Numbered from the stretch's first letter, positions 10,330 to 19,926 are shown. The stretch: DNA of 64,000 bases from Variovorax paradoxus (GCA_016806145.1 CP063167.1:2228501-2292500), one strand, 5' to 3'. Notes: generated by a model not told the origin, from the letters alone. A program made the numbers and translations.

Positions 10330-11424
10330 ATGTCGACCGCTCATCACGCCAAACCCCTGCGCGGCGCCGCGCCGCACCATTTCGTCGACGAGGAATGGCT
10401 GGCCCTGCGCAGCGAGCCCGTGCTCGAACCCGAGCTGCCGATCTTCGATCCGCACCACCACCTGTGGGACCGGCGCCCGCACAGCCTGTACCTGCTGCCC
10501 GAGATCCTGGCCGACATCCATGCGAGCGGCCACCACGTGCGCGGCACCGGCTTCGTCGAATGCACCTCGATGTACCGCGCCGACGGCGACCCGCGCCTGG
10601 CCTGCCTGGGCCAGGTGGAGTTCACCAACGGCATCGGCGCGATGAGCGCGAGCGGCGTCTACGGACCGGTGCGCGTGTGCGCGGCCATCGTGGGCAAGGT
10701 CGACCTGAGCGAGGGCGCCTCCGCGCGCGAGCTGCTCGAGGCCTGCGTCGCACGCGCGCCCGATCGCTTTCGCGGCATCCGCCACATGGCAGCCTGGGAC
10801 GCGAGTCCCGAGGTCAGCACCCTGGTGCGGCCGCCGCCGCGAGGGCTGTTGATGGACAAGGGCTTCCGCGCCGGCTTCGCGCAGCTCGCGCCGCTCGACC
10901 TGGTGTTCGATGCCTGGGTCTACCACCCGCAGCTGGCCGAACTCATCGACCTGGTCGACGCGCATCCCGAGGTCCGCGTGGTGCTCAACCACATGGGTGG
11001 ACGCGCGGGCCTCGGCCCCTACGCGGCCGATCCCGCGGCCACCTTCGCGCAGTGGGCGGCCGGCATCCGCGAGCTCGCGAAGCGGCCCCAGGTCTCGATC
11101 AAGATCGGCGGCCTCGGCATGCGGCTGGGCGGCTTCGGCTTCCACGACCGCGACCTGCCGCCCACGTCGGCGGAACTGGCCGAGGCCTGGCGGCCGTCCT
11201 TCGAGGTCTGCCTCGAGGCCTTCGGCCCGGCGCGCGCGATGTGCGAGAGCAACTTCCCGGTCGACAAGTCCCTGTGCAGCTACCGCACGATGTGGAACAC
11301 CTTCAAGCGGCTGGCCGCGCCGTTGTCGAGCGACGAGCGCGCGGCGTTGCTGGCGGGCACGGCGGTGCGCACCTACCGGGTGCCGGCCGCGCTGGCGCAG
11401 CGCGCGCCGGAGCACACCGCATGA
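10330..11424 (+). CDS. Amidohydrolase-superfamily hydrolase, COG3618/LigI-like
   Basis: A 364-residue TIM-barrel metal-dependent hydrolase. The N-terminal metal motif is IFDPHHHLWD (histidines 42-44), with LNHMGG in the barrel and the family motif MCESNFPVDK containing the candidate catalytic aspartate. The family includes 2-pyrone-4,6-dicarboxylate lactonase (LigI) and sugar lactonases. The ATG at 10330 is preceded by an AAAGGA ribosome-binding site. The next gene, a PrpF-family isomerase, overlaps by four bases. That pairing recalls LigI acting before the LigU/GalD isomerase, which suggests a lactone-opening step in ring degradation (inference). Confidence 0.87.
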   Translation: MSTAHHAKPLRGAAPHHFVDEEWLALRSEPVLEPELPIFDPHHHLWDRRPHSLYLLPEILADIHASGHHVRGTGFVECTSMYRADGDPRLACLGQVEFTNGIGAMSASGVYGPVRVCAAIVGKVDLSEGASARELLEACVARAPDRFRGIRHMAAWDASPEVSTLVRPPPRGLLMDKGFRAGFAQLAPLDLVFDAWVYHPQLAELIDLVDAHPEVRVVLNHMGGRAGLGPYAADPAATFAQWAAGIRELAKRPQVSIKIGGLGMRLGGFGFHDRDLPPTSAELAEAWRPSFEVCLEAFGPARAMCESNFPVDKSLCSYRTMWNTFKRLAAPLSSDERAALLAGTAVRTYRVPAALAQRAPEHTA

Positions 11425-12638
11425 CGGGACAGCGCGAGATCGCGGCGACCTGGATGCGCGGCGGCACCAGCAAGGGCCTGTTCTTCGACACGCGCGCGCT
11501 GCCGCAAGGCATGGCCAGCGATGCCGCGCTGCGCGACCGGGTGCTGCTGCGCGCGATCGGCAGCCCCGACCGCTACGGCAAGCAGATCGACGGCCTGGGC
11601 GGCGCGACCTCGAGCACCAGCAAGGTGGTGCTGGTGGGCCCCGCGAGCCGGCCCGACTGCGATGTCGACTACCTGTTCGGCGCCGTCGCCATCGAGGCGC
11701 CGGTGATCGACTGGAGCGGCAACTGCGGCAACCTGAGCGCCGCGGTCGGTCCCTTCGCGATCGCGTGTGGCCTGGTGGATGCGCCGCGCGATGGCATGGC
11801 CACGGTGAGGATCTGGCAGGCCAACATCGGCAAGCGCATCGTCGCGCAGGTACCGATGCGCGACGGCCAGGTGGTCGAGGAGGGCGATTTCGAACTCGAT
11901 GGCCTGAGCTTTTCGGGCGCGGCGATACGGCTGGACTTCCTCGACCCGGCGGGAGGAGAGGAGGGCGGTGGCGGCGCTCTATTCCCCACCGGCCGGGCCA
12001 TCGACATCCTCGAAGTGCCCGGCGCCGCGAGCGTCGAGGCCAGCCTGGTCGATGCGGGCAACCCGACCGTGTTCGTCGCGGCCGCCGACCTCGGGCTCAG
12101 CGGCACCGAATCGCAGGGCGAGATCAATGCGAACACCGAACTGCTCGCCCGGCTGGAACAACTGCGCGCGCATGCGGCGGTGCGAATGGGGCTGGCGCGC
12201 ACGGCCCAGAAGGCCACCGAATCGCGCCCCGCGACGCCCAAGCTCGCCTGGGTCGCGCCGCCGGTGGACCATCGCGTGGCCGGCGGACGCCGCGTGGCGG
12301 CGCATGAGATCGATCTCGTGGCCCGCATCCTGTCGATGGGCAAGCTGCATCACGCGATGACCGGCACCGGCGCGGTGGCGATCGCCGCGGCCGCGGCGGT
12401 GCCTGGCACCGTCGTCTCGCGCATCGCGCCGGCGAAGGCCGATGGCAGCGTGCGCTTCGGCCATGCCTCGGGCGCGATCGAGGTCGGCGCGCAGGCCGAA
12501 CGGGCACCCGAGGGGCACTGGCGGATCCGGCGCGTATCGCTGTCGCGCAGCGCGCGCCGGCTGATGGTCGGCGCCGTCTGCGTGCCGGCGGCCTGCTTCG
12601 AGGCGGCCCCCGCGAATTCAACGAACAAGGAGCAATGA
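11421..12638 (+). CDS. PrpF-family isomerase/tautomerase
   Basis: A 405-residue member of the PrpF family, with MRGGTSKGLFFD near the N-terminus, GGATSSTSKVVLVGP, the conserved SGNCGNLSAAVGPFAI and LDAGNPTVFV-like text (LVDAGNPTVFVAA). Characterised members isomerise 2-methylaconitate (PrpF) or 4-oxalomesaconate (GalD, LigU) through proton transfer. Next to a LigI-like hydrolase and a ring-cleavage cupin, an oxalomesaconate-like substrate is at least as likely as methylaconitate. The start overlaps the upstream stop (ATGA), and the stop overlaps the next SDR. Confidence 0.88.
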   Translation: MTGQREIAATWMRGGTSKGLFFDTRALPQGMASDAALRDRVLLRAIGSPDRYGKQIDGLGGATSSTSKVVLVGPASRPDCDVDYLFGAVAIEAPVIDWSGNCGNLSAAVGPFAIACGLVDAPRDGMATVRIWQANIGKRIVAQVPMRDGQVVEEGDFELDGLSFSGAAIRLDFLDPAGGEEGGGGALFPTGRAIDILEVPGAASVEASLVDAGNPTVFVAAADLGLSGTESQGEINANTELLARLEQLRAHAAVRMGLARTAQKATESRPATPKLAWVAPPVDHRVAGGRRVAAHEIDLVARILSMGKLHHAMTGTGAVAIAAAAAVPGTVVSRIAPAKADGSVRFGHASGAIEVGAQAERAPEGHWRIRRVSLSRSARRLMVGAVCVPAACFEAAPANSTNKEQ

Positions 12639-13396
12639 ACATGACCTCTACACGAACCGCCCTGGTGACTGGCGCGGCCAGCGGCATCGGCCGCGAGAGC
12701 GCGCGGCTGCTGGCCGAGGCCGGCATCCGCGTGATCCTGCTCGATCGCAGCGAGCAGGTGCGCGAGGCGGCCGCCGAGCTCGCCGCCGCGGGCGCGCAGG
12801 CCGAGGCCGTCGTCGCCGATCTTTCCGACCTGGCGGCGCTCGATCGCGTCGGCGACCAGGTGCTGGCGCTGTGCGACGGCGTCGACATCCTGGTCAACAA
12901 CGCGGGCGTGCATCCCAAGGTCGATGGCCGCATCGCGCAGTTCGAGGCCATCGCGCTGGCGGACTGGGAGTTCGTCTTCCGCGTCAACACCACCGCGCCT
13001 TTTTTGCTGTGCCAGAAGATGCTGCCGGCGATGAAGCGCAAGGGGTGGGGCCGGATCGTCAACATCGCCTCGCGCGCGGGCCGCACCTATTCGCCGCGCG
13101 CCGGCACCCACTACTCGGCGTCGAAGGCCGCGGTGATCGGCATGACGCGCAAGATCGCGGGCGACTACGCGCCCTTCGGCATCACGGCCAACTGCATCGC
13201 GCCCGGGCAGATCGAGACGCCGCTGGCGCGGACCTCGGCACCGGAGGTGCTCGCCGAGGCTGCGAAGAAGATTCCGGCCGGCCGGCTCGGTACGGTCGGC
13301 GAGATCGCCTCGGCCGTGCTCTACCTCGCCAGCGACGGCGCCAGCTTCGTCAACGGCACGGTGGTCGACATCAACGGCGGCGAAACCATGGCCTGA
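12635..13396 (+). CDS. Short-chain dehydrogenase/reductase (SDR)
   Basis: A 253-residue classical SDR with TGAASGIG, NNAGVHPKVDG, IASRAG, catalytic YSASK and the closing DINGGETMA. The ATG at 12635 has a good AAGGAG site and overlaps the prpF-like stop. An ATG two codons further in is a minor alternative. It is very like the SDR at 9503 in its NNAG.HPK.DG segment and C-terminus, suggesting duplication within the operon. Substrate unknown. Confidence 0.91.
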   Translation: MNMTSTRTALVTGAASGIGRESARLLAEAGIRVILLDRSEQVREAAAELAAAGAQAEAVVADLSDLAALDRVGDQVLALCDGVDILVNNAGVHPKVDGRIAQFEAIALADWEFVFRVNTTAPFLLCQKMLPAMKRKGWGRIVNIASRAGRTYSPRAGTHYSASKAAVIGMTRKIAGDYAPFGITANCIAPGQIETPLARTSAPEVLAEAAKKIPAGRLGTVGEIASAVLYLASDGASFVNGTVVDINGGETMA

Positions 13397-13461
13397 CGCG
13401 GACGCTGGGCCATGCGCCCGCCGTTCCTCGCCCTTTTTCCAACAATCAAGGAGTTATCCCG

Positions 13462-13710
13462 ATGGAGCAGACCCTGGAGCAGGAAGCGCCCGTGCCGTTT
13501 CCGCAGATCCGGTCGGTGTTGAAGCACAAGCGCCGCATCGTCGGCGCGGCCAGCGCGGGCGTCGCCGCGCTGGGCATCTGGCTGGCATGGCGCACCGGCG
13601 TCGTCGAGCTGTATGCGATCGCGCTGGTGCTCGCGGCGGCGGTGCACATGGGCATGAAGGTGGCGGTCGAGGTGATCGAGCTGGTCGCCGAGACGCTGAT
13701 GCCGAGATGA
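13462..13710 (+). CDS. Small two-helix membrane protein
   Basis: An 82-residue protein with a charged N-terminus ending in LKHKRRIVG, two predicted membrane helices (about residues 31-45 and 49-62) and an acidic C-terminus. An AAGGAG ribosome-binding site precedes the ATG, and its stop overlaps the start of the flavoprotein gene (ATGA). No known family is recognised. Its tight coupling suggests that it anchors or assists the flavoprotein at the membrane, but this is inference from position only. Confidence 0.72.
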   Translation: MEQTLEQEAPVPFPQIRSVLKHKRRIVGAASAGVAALGIWLAWRTGVVELYAIALVLAAAVHMGMKVAVEVIELVAETLMPR

Positions 13711-15125
13711 GCACGATGACATTCGACGTCTGCGTGGTGGGCGCGGGCCTGGCGGGGCTGACCGCCGGCGTGCGCGCGGCCGAGGCCGGGCTGCGCGTGG
13801 TGGTGCTCGAGCGCTCGGCCGATCCCGAGTACCTGTGCAATTCGCGCCTGACCGGCGGCGCCTTCCACGTCTGCCTCAACGACATCCAGACCGAGGCCGG
13901 CCGGCTCGAGCGGATCATCCTCGACGCGACGCACGGCGCCGCGCACGCGGGCCTCGCGCGCGCCATCGCGACCGATGCGCGCCGTGCCGTCAAGTGGCTG
14001 CAGTCGCAGGGCATCCGTTTCATCAAGGGCGGTTCGGAGCCGCATCACAACTTCGTGCTGTCGCCGCCTTCGCTGCAGCGCGTGGGCTCGGAATGGCGCG
14101 GCCGCGGCGGCGACGTGCTGCTGCGCACGCTGGGCGCGGCCCTGGCGCGCCACGGCGGCGAGCTCAGGCGCGGGCACCGGGCGCAGGAACTGCTGGTGGC
14201 GAACGGACGCTGCGTCGGCGTGAAGGGCGCGGCGCAGGAGGGCCCGTTCGCGATCGAGGCCGATGCGGTCGTGATCGCCGACGGCGGCTTCCAGTGCGAT
14301 CCGGCGCTGCTGCGCCAGAGCATCTCGCCCGAGCCCGCGAAGCTGCTGCAGCGCAATGCGCGTTCGGGCCTGGGCGATGGCGTGCGCATGGCGCAGGCGG
14401 CCGGGGCGCGGCTGTCGGACCTGCGCGGCTTCTACGGCCACGTGATGAACCGCAACGCGATGACCGACGACCGGCTGTGGCCGCTGCCGTGGATGGACAA
14501 CGTGGCCACGGCCGCCATCGTGGTGGACGCGGGCGGGCGGCGCATCGCCGACGAGGGCCGCGGCGGCGTCTACCTGGCCAACCGCATCGCGGCGCTGGTG
14601 GATCCGCTGTCGGCCTTCGTGGTCTTCGACCAGCCGATCTGGGACGGGCCGGGCACCTCGCGCTTCCTGCCGCCCAATCCGCACATGGAGAAGTGCGGCG
14701 GCGCCATCGAGCGGGCCGATTCGATCGAGGCGCTGGCCGGCAAGCTCGGCATCGACGGCGCGGCGCTCGCGGCCACGGTCGAGGCCCACAACGCCGCGCT
14801 GGCGGCGGGCACGACGGGGCAGTTGGCGCCGCCGCGCACCTTGGCGAGCTACAAGGCGCTGCCGATCGCGACCGGCCCCTTCTACGGCGTGCCGGTGTGC
14901 GCCGGCATCACCTACACCATGGGCGGCCTCGCGATCGACGAATGGTCGCGCGCCATGGACGAACAGGGCGCGCCCTTCGCGGGGCTGTATGCGGCCGGCG
15001 GAGCCAGCGGCGGCCTCGAGGGCGGCGAGGACGTCGGCTACGTGGGCGGCCTGGCGAAGGCCGCCACCACCGGCCTGCGCGCCGCTGAGCACATCGTGGG
15101 CGAGCGCGCAACGGCGCGCGCTTGA
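13707..15125 (+). CDS. FAD-dependent oxidoreductase, fumarate reductase/tricarballylate dehydrogenase type
   Basis: A 472-residue flavoprotein of the FAD_binding_2 family. It begins FDVCVVGAGLAGLTAGVRAAEAG (Rossmann FAD motif) and ends with YAAGGASGGLEGGEDVGYVGG, a typical C-terminal FAD/substrate motif. Family members include fumarate reductases, 3-ketosteroid dehydrogenases and tricarballylate dehydrogenase (TcuA). The start at 13707 overlaps the small membrane protein gene. It may introduce or reduce a C=C bond in a carboxylate, passing electrons through the membrane partner (inference). Confidence 0.87.
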   Translation: MSTMTFDVCVVGAGLAGLTAGVRAAEAGLRVVVLERSADPEYLCNSRLTGGAFHVCLNDIQTEAGRLERIILDATHGAAHAGLARAIATDARRAVKWLQSQGIRFIKGGSEPHHNFVLSPPSLQRVGSEWRGRGGDVLLRTLGAALARHGGELRRGHRAQELLVANGRCVGVKGAAQEGPFAIEADAVVIADGGFQCDPALLRQSISPEPAKLLQRNARSGLGDGVRMAQAAGARLSDLRGFYGHVMNRNAMTDDRLWPLPWMDNVATAAIVVDAGGRRIADEGRGGVYLANRIAALVDPLSAFVVFDQPIWDGPGTSRFLPPNPHMEKCGGAIERADSIEALAGKLGIDGAALAATVEAHNAALAAGTTGQLAPPRTLASYKALPIATGPFYGVPVCAGITYTMGGLAIDEWSRAMDEQGAPFAGLYAAGGASGGLEGGEDVGYVGGLAKAATTGLRAAEHIVGERATARA

Positions 15126-15154
15126 GCGATGCGCAACATCAAGACTGGGAAGCA

Positions 15155-16792
15155 ATGGAACAACAAGCAGTGAAGACGGACGTGCTCGTGGTGGGCGGCG
15201 GTCCTGTGGGGCTGTCGCTCGCGGGCGACCTGGGCTGGCGCGGCCATGCGTGCGTGCTGATCGAGCAGGGCGACGGCGTGGTGCGGCAGGCCAAGATGGA
15301 CGGCGTGGGCGTGCGCACCATGGAGTTCTGCCGGCGCTGGGGCATCGTGGGCGACGTGGAGGGCAGCGACTACAACCGCGCCTATCCGCAGGACAACGTC
15401 TACCTGACCACGCTCGACGGCTACGAACTGGGCCGCCAGCCGATGCCGGCGATGCAGGACGACCGGCCGCCGCCCGAGAGCCCGCAGAAGCGCGAGCGCT
15501 GCCCGCAGAACATGTTCGACCCGATCCTGCAGAAGTTCGCGCGCTCGCGCCCGGGCGTCTCGCTGCGCTACGGCCAGCGGCTGCTCGACTTCGAGCAGGA
15601 CGCCGAGGGCGTGACCGCCACCGCCGAGCATGCCGCCACCGGCGTCAGGACCGTCTACCGCGCGCGCTACCTGGTCGGCTGCGACGGCGGGCGCAGCACC
15701 GTGCGCGAGCGGCTGGGCATCGGCATGCAGGGCAAGGGCGTGCTCACGCACACCACCAACGTGATCTTCCGCTGCGCCGGCTTCAACGCGCTGCACGACA
15801 AGGTGCCGGGCTATCGCTACATGTTCGTCGGCGCGCAGGGCGTGTGGGCCACCATCGTCGCGATCAACGGCAAGGACCAGTGGCGCATGTCGATCATCGG
15901 CACCGCCGATGAACGCAAGGTCTACGGCGACGACGAGCTCAAGGCCTTCGCGCACCGCGCGGTGGGGCGCGTGTTCGAGCTCGAGATCCTCAGCATCCTG
16001 CGCTGGACCCGCATCGAGCAGGTGGCCGACGCCTACGGGCGCGATCGCGTGTTCATCGCGGGCGATGCCTGCCACCTGACCTCGCCGACCGGCGGGCTCG
16101 GCATGAACACCGGCATCGGCGACGCGGTCGACATCTCGTGGAAGCTCTCGGCCTGCCTTGAGGGCTGGGGCGGTCCGGCGCTGCTGGCGTCCTACGGCAT
16201 CGAGCGCCGCCCGATCGCGCACCGCATCACGCGCTTCTCCACCAGCAACCTCGAGGTGATGCAGCAGGTGCCGCACACCGCGCAGGTCTTCGAGGCCGGC
16301 GAGGCGGGCGACCGCGCCCGCGCGCAGGTGGGGCAGGCGCTGTCCGACGGGCTGCGCAAGGAGTGGTTCTCGAAGAACATGCACCTGGGCAACCGCTACA
16401 CCGGATCGCCCGTGTGCGTCTACGACGAGCCCGAGTCGCCCGAGCAGATCCAGGCCGAGTTCCTCGACGCCGTGAACTACCGGCCCGGCACGCGGCCCGG
16501 TGCGCGCGCGCCGCATGCCTGGCTCGAGGACGGACGCTCGACGCTCGACCTGTTCGGCCGCGGCTTCGTGCTGATGAGCGATGCGGCCCACACCGGCGAG
16601 GCCGCCGCGCTGCTGGCCGCGGCCGAGGCGGCGGGCGTGCCCGTGCGCCAGCATGCGATGCGCGAGCCCGAAGTGATCGCGGCCTACCAGAAGCGCCATG
16701 TGCTGGTGCGGCCCGACGGGCACGTGGCCTGGCGCGGCGATGCGATGCCGCGCGATCCGGCGGCGCTGGTGAAGACCGTGGCCGGACATTGA
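15155..16792 (+). CDS. FAD-dependent aromatic monooxygenase, MhpA-like
   Basis: A 545-residue class A flavoprotein hydroxylase with the FAD motif VLVVGGGPVGLSLAGDLG at the N-terminus, the DG motif around VGCDGGRSTVRE and the FAD-ribityl motif GDACHLTSPTGGLGMNTGIGDA. This is the layout of 3-(3-hydroxyphenyl)propionate and 2,4-dichlorophenol hydroxylases. The C-terminal thioredoxin-like part (about 450-545) is also present. It likely adds a hydroxyl to a phenolic acid before ring cleavage. The ATG at 15155 follows GGGA. A TTG at 15122, which overlaps the previous stop, would add 11 residues. Confidence 0.9.
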   Translation: MEQQAVKTDVLVVGGGPVGLSLAGDLGWRGHACVLIEQGDGVVRQAKMDGVGVRTMEFCRRWGIVGDVEGSDYNRAYPQDNVYLTTLDGYELGRQPMPAMQDDRPPPESPQKRERCPQNMFDPILQKFARSRPGVSLRYGQRLLDFEQDAEGVTATAEHAATGVRTVYRARYLVGCDGGRSTVRERLGIGMQGKGVLTHTTNVIFRCAGFNALHDKVPGYRYMFVGAQGVWATIVAINGKDQWRMSIIGTADERKVYGDDELKAFAHRAVGRVFELEILSILRWTRIEQVADAYGRDRVFIAGDACHLTSPTGGLGMNTGIGDAVDISWKLSACLEGWGGPALLASYGIERRPIAHRITRFSTSNLEVMQQVPHTAQVFEAGEAGDRARAQVGQALSDGLRKEWFSKNMHLGNRYTGSPVCVYDEPESPEQIQAEFLDAVNYRPGTRPGARAPHAWLEDGRSTLDLFGRGFVLMSDAAHTGEAAALLAAAEAAGVPVRQHAMREPEVIAAYQKRHVLVRPDGHVAWRGDAMPRDPAALVKTVAGH

Positions 16793-16829
16793 GCGGGATG
16801 GACAAGGACATGGAAACGAGAGGAATGCA

Positions 16830-18227
16830 ATGACACAGCAAGAGAACCAGCACGACGTGGTCGTGATCGGCGCCGGCATGGCCGGCCATTGCGCGGCCAT
16901 CGAGGCGGCGCGGCGCGGCGCCAGGGTGCTGCTGCTCGAGAAGACCGCGCTGTACGGCGGCAGCACCCGCATGTGCGGCGGCGCCTTCGCGTTCGCGGGC
17001 ACCGAGGTGCAGCGGCGCAACGAGATTCCCGACAGCGCGCAGCTGCTCGAGCAGGACCTGCTCGAGGCCGGCAAGCACCGCAACGACAAGGCGCTGGTGC
17101 ATGTGTACGCCGAGCGCCAGTACGAGACCTACGAATGGCTGCAGGCGATGGGCCTGCGCTTCGACAAGGTCTCGTTGAGCGGCAGCCAGTCGGTGCCGCG
17201 CAACCACAGCATCGACCCCGTGCTGGTGCTCGAGACGCTGCATGCGCAGGCGCTCGCGGCCGGCGTCACGTACCGCGCCGGCGCCCACGTCGAGCGGCTG
17301 CTGACCGAGGGCGAGGGCGATGCGCGCCGCGTGACCGGCGTGGTGCTGAAGAACGGCGAGCGCATCGGTGCACGCGGCGGCGTGGTGATCGCCACCGGCG
17401 GCTTCTCGCGCGCGCCCGACCTGGTCGAGCGCTTCGCGCCGCACCTGCGCGAGGCACGGCCCATGGGCGGCCACGGCAACACCGGCGACGGCCTGCGCAT
17501 GGCCTGGGCGCTCGGCGCCGACCTGATCGACCTCGGCTACGTCAAGGGCACCTTCGGCGCGCCCGTGGCGGAGCCGGCGCCGGGCAAGGAGGAGGTGGCG
17601 CCGCGGCTGGTGTCGGCCATGTACCGCGGCGCGATCATCGTGAACAGGGCAGGGCGCCGCTTCGTGAACGAATCGGTGTCGTACAAGACCATCGGCGACC
17701 GCTGCCTCGAACAGCCCGAGCTGCTGGGCTTCCAGGTCTTCGACCAGCGCGTGATGGACCAGTCCTCGCCGCTGCCCACGGTGGCCGACTACCAGGGCGC
17801 GCTCGATGCCGGCCTGGTGAAGCAGGCCGATTCGCTCGAGGCGCTGGCGGCAGCACTCGGCATCGATGCCGGCGCGCTGCGCGAGACCGTCGACGCCTAC
17901 AACCGCGCCTGCGACGGCGCCGAGCCCGATGCCTTCGGCCGCACCTCGCTGAGCACCGGCTACGGCAAGCCCACGCGCGTGGAGACCGGGCCGTTCTACG
18001 GCCTGGCCTGCACCACCGGCCTGACCTCGACCTACTGCGGCCTGCACATCGACGTCGATGCGCGCGTGCTCGACGTCTACAAGCGGCCGATCGAGGGCCT
18101 CTATGCGACGGGCGAGGTGATGGGAGGTTTCCATGGCGAGACCTACATGAGCGGCTCCTCGCTGGCCAAGGGCTGCATCTTCGGCCGCCTGGCGGCGCAG
18201 CATGCCGTGGCGAGGGCCGCGGCATGA
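16830..18227 (+). CDS. FAD-dependent oxidoreductase, FAD_binding_2 family
   Basis: A 465-residue flavoprotein starting [22 protein letters not shown] and ending with [29 protein letters not shown], as in fumarate-reductase-like and tricarballylate-dehydrogenase-like enzymes. It is a second, diverged copy of the fold seen at 13707. Its stop overlaps the start of the PrpB-like lyase. It probably oxidises or reduces a carboxylate side chain in the same pathway. Ligand and electron partner are unknown. Confidence 0.89.
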   Translation: MTQQENQHDVVVIGAGMAGHCAAIEAARRGARVLLLEKTALYGGSTRMCGGAFAFAGTEVQRRNEIPDSAQLLEQDLLEAGKHRNDKALVHVYAERQYETYEWLQAMGLRFDKVSLSGSQSVPRNHSIDPVLVLETLHAQALAAGVTYRAGAHVERLLTEGEGDARRVTGVVLKNGERIGARGGVVIATGGFSRAPDLVERFAPHLREARPMGGHGNTGDGLRMAWALGADLIDLGYVKGTFGAPVAEPAPGKEEVAPRLVSAMYRGAIIVNRAGRRFVNESVSYKTIGDRCLEQPELLGFQVFDQRVMDQSSPLPTVADYQGALDAGLVKQADSLEALAAALGIDAGALRETVDAYNRACDGAEPDAFGRTSLSTGYGKPTRVETGPFYGLACTTGLTSTYCGLHIDVDARVLDVYKRPIEGLYATGEVMGGFHGETYMSGSSLAKGCIFGRLAAQHAVARAAA

Positions 18228-19117
18228 GCGCGGGCCAGACCAGCCCCGGCGCGCGTTTCCGCGCCGCGCTGCGCGAGGAATCGCCGCTGCAGATCGTCGG
18301 CACGATCAACGCCAACCATGCGCTGCTGGCGCGCCGCGCCGGCTACCGCGCGATCTATCTCTCGGGCGGCGGCGTCGCCGCGGGCTCGCTGGGCCTGCCG
18401 GACCTCGGCATGAGCGGCCTCGAGGACGTGCTGGTCGACGTGCGCCGCATCACCGACGTGTGCGACACGCCGCTGCTGGTGGACATCGACACCGGCTTCG
18501 GCCCCAGTGCCTTCAACATCGCGCGCACCGTGCGCAGCCTGGTCAAGGCCGGCGCGGCCGCCTGCCACATCGAGGACCAGGTCGGCGCCAAGCGCTGCGG
18601 CCACCGGCCGGGCAAGGAGATCGTCGGCGTGCGCGAGATGGCCGACCGCGTGAAGGCGGCCGTGGATGCGCGCACCGACGACGCCTTCTTCGTGATCGCG
18701 CGCACCGACGCGATCGCGATGGAGGGCGTCGAGGCCGCGATCGAGCGCGCCCGGGCCTGCGTCGAGGCCGGCGCCGACGCGGTCTTCGCCGAGGCCGCGC
18801 TGGACCTGCCGACCTACCGGCGCTTCGTCGACGCCACCGGCGTGCCGGTGCTCGCGAACATCACGGAGTTCGGCCAGACGCCGCTGTTCTCGGTCGAGGA
18901 ACTGCGTTCCGTCGGCGTCGCGATGGTGCTCTATCCCTTGAGCGCCTTCCGCGCGATGAACAAGGCGGCCGAGGCGGTTTACGGCGCGATCCGCCGCGAT
19001 GGTCACCAGCGCGCGGTGCTCGATGCGATGCAGACCCGCGAGGAGCTCTATGAACGCATCGGTTATCACGCGTTCGAGCAGCGGCTCGATGCGTTGTTTG
19101 CCGAGGGGCGCCGCTGA
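18224..19117 (+). CDS. PrpB-like isocitrate lyase/PEP mutase family lyase
   Basis: A 297-residue TIM-barrel enzyme. It shows [18 protein letters not shown], metal-binding [10 protein letters not shown], and [20 protein letters not shown] with the catalytic cysteine of the KRCGH motif. This matches 2-methylisocitrate lyase (PrpB), which splits methylisocitrate into pyruvate and succinate; relatives include oxaloacetate decarboxylase and dimethylmalate lyase. As the last gene of the operon it may perform the final C-C cleavage of a polycarboxylate. No prpC or acnD is nearby, so ordinary propionate metabolism is not supported. Confidence 0.88.
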   Translation: MSAGQTSPGARFRAALREESPLQIVGTINANHALLARRAGYRAIYLSGGGVAAGSLGLPDLGMSGLEDVLVDVRRITDVCDTPLLVDIDTGFGPSAFNIARTVRSLVKAGAAACHIEDQVGAKRCGHRPGKEIVGVREMADRVKAAVDARTDDAFFVIARTDAIAMEGVEAAIERARACVEAGADAVFAEAALDLPTYRRFVDATGVPVLANITEFGQTPLFSVEELRSVGVAMVLYPLSAFRAMNKAAEAVYGAIRRDGHQRAVLDAMQTREELYERIGYHAFEQRLDALFAEGRR

Positions 19118-19294
19118 GCTTGGGCGGGCCGTGGCCGGGATGGCTGTCGTCGCTTCAAAATCACAATGAGTGTTATGTTAACTCGATCGGACGAGCGGCC
19201 ACGGCGTATTGACAGGGTCAGCGTATCAAGGCCTTCCTGATTCACGAATCGGAGCATCGATCGCTTCTGCAGATCCGCGATAGCCGGCCCGCCA

Positions 19295-19322
19295 GGGTCG
19301 GCGCCGATTTCCGGGCTATAAT
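19295..19322 (+). promoter_or_regulatory. Promoter of tRNA-Arg
   Basis: A perfect TATAAT -10 box lies at 19317-19322, ending ten bases before the mature tRNA. A poor -35 candidate (GGGTCG) is about 17 bases further up. The 19118-19294 stretch before it shows no gene, only a lower-GC segment around 19155-19185. Confidence 0.6.
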
Positions 19323-19332
19323 CGCAGGCTTC

Positions 19333-19409
19333 GCGGCTGTAGCTCAGCTGGATAGAGTACTTGGCTACGAACCAAGGGGTCGTGGGTTCGATTCCTGCCA
19401 GCCGCACCA
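19333..19409 (+). tRNA. tRNA-Arg (anticodon ACG)
   Basis: A complete 77-base tRNA folds from the sequence. The acceptor stem GCGGCTG pairs with CAGCCGC, the D-arm has TAGCTCAGCTGGATAGAG, the anticodon stem CTTGG/CCAAG holds loop CTACGAA with anticodon ACG, and the T-loop is TTCGATT. The CCA end is encoded. ACG is the inosine-modified arginine anticodon reading CGN codons, heavily used in this GC-rich genome. Confidence 0.97.
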
Positions 19410-19427
19410 GAATTTCGGTTCTAGAAC

Positions 19428-19461
19428 ACGGGTTAGACGTTCAGGCGTCTGGCCCGTTTTT
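19428..19461 (+). terminator. Intrinsic terminator after tRNA-Arg
   Basis: ACGGG (19428-19432) pairs with CCCGT (19453-19457), and inside it AGACG pairs with CGTCT. A run of five T follows. It also ends close to the 3' end of the convergent VOC gene at 19483. Confidence 0.85.
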
Positions 19462-19482
19462 CTTTGCGCGCGACCTTCGCGC

Positions 19483-19926
19483 CTACTTGGCGAACAGCAT
19501 CTCGATGTTCGCGAAAGCCTTGATCTCGATCGCGTTGCCCGACGGATCGAGGAAGAACATCGTCGCCTGTTCGCCCGCTTCGCCCTGGAAGCGGATGTAG
19601 GGCTCGATGATGAACGCGATGCCGGCCGCCTTCAGCCGCTGCGCCATCGCATCCCAATCGGCGCGAGGAAGCACGATGCCCATGTGGCGCACCGGAACGC
19701 CCTTGCCGTCGACGTCGTTCTTCTGCGCGACACCGGCCTCTTCGGGCGAGAGGTGGGCCACGATCTGGTGGCCGTAGAAATTGAAGTCGATCCAGTCCGG
19801 GGAACTGCGGCCTTCGGGGCAGCCGAGGGTCTCGCCATAGAACCGGCGCGCGAGCGCGAGGTCGTGCACGGGAAAAGCGACATGGAACGGCGACAGCATC
19901 GCGGGGTTGGTGCGAAGGGCAAGCAT
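19483..19926 (-). CDS. VOC-family (glyoxalase/dioxygenase fold) protein
   Basis: A 147-residue vicinal-oxygen-chelate protein. [23 protein letters not shown] marks the first beta-alpha-beta unit and [16 protein letters not shown] the C-terminal metal strand with its glutamate. The [12 protein letters not shown] segment supplies a central histidine. Such proteins are lyases, ring-cleavage dioxygenases or resistance proteins; the substrate cannot be read here. The ATG at 19926 is chosen because the domain begins right after it. It is divergent from a LysR regulator across a perfect inverted repeat and is probably its target. Confidence 0.86.
   Translation of the reverse strand: MLALRTNPAMLSPFHVAFPVHDLALARRFYGETLGCPEGRSSPDWIDFNFYGHQIVAHLSPEEAGVAQKNDVDGKGVPVRHMGIVLPRADWDAMAQRLKAAGIAFIIEPYIRFQGEAGEQATMFFLDPSGNAIEIKAFANIEMLFAK

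Noticed and set aside
12871..13461. N-terminal extension of the 82-aa membrane protein into the SDR gene
   Set aside because: The frame is open upstream but runs out of frame through the SDR, and an AAGGAG site marks the ATG at 13462.
19333..19409. tRNA-Arg as integration site of a mobile element
   Set aside because: No integrase gene or direct repeat of the tRNA 3' end was seen in the window, and flanking genes look native.
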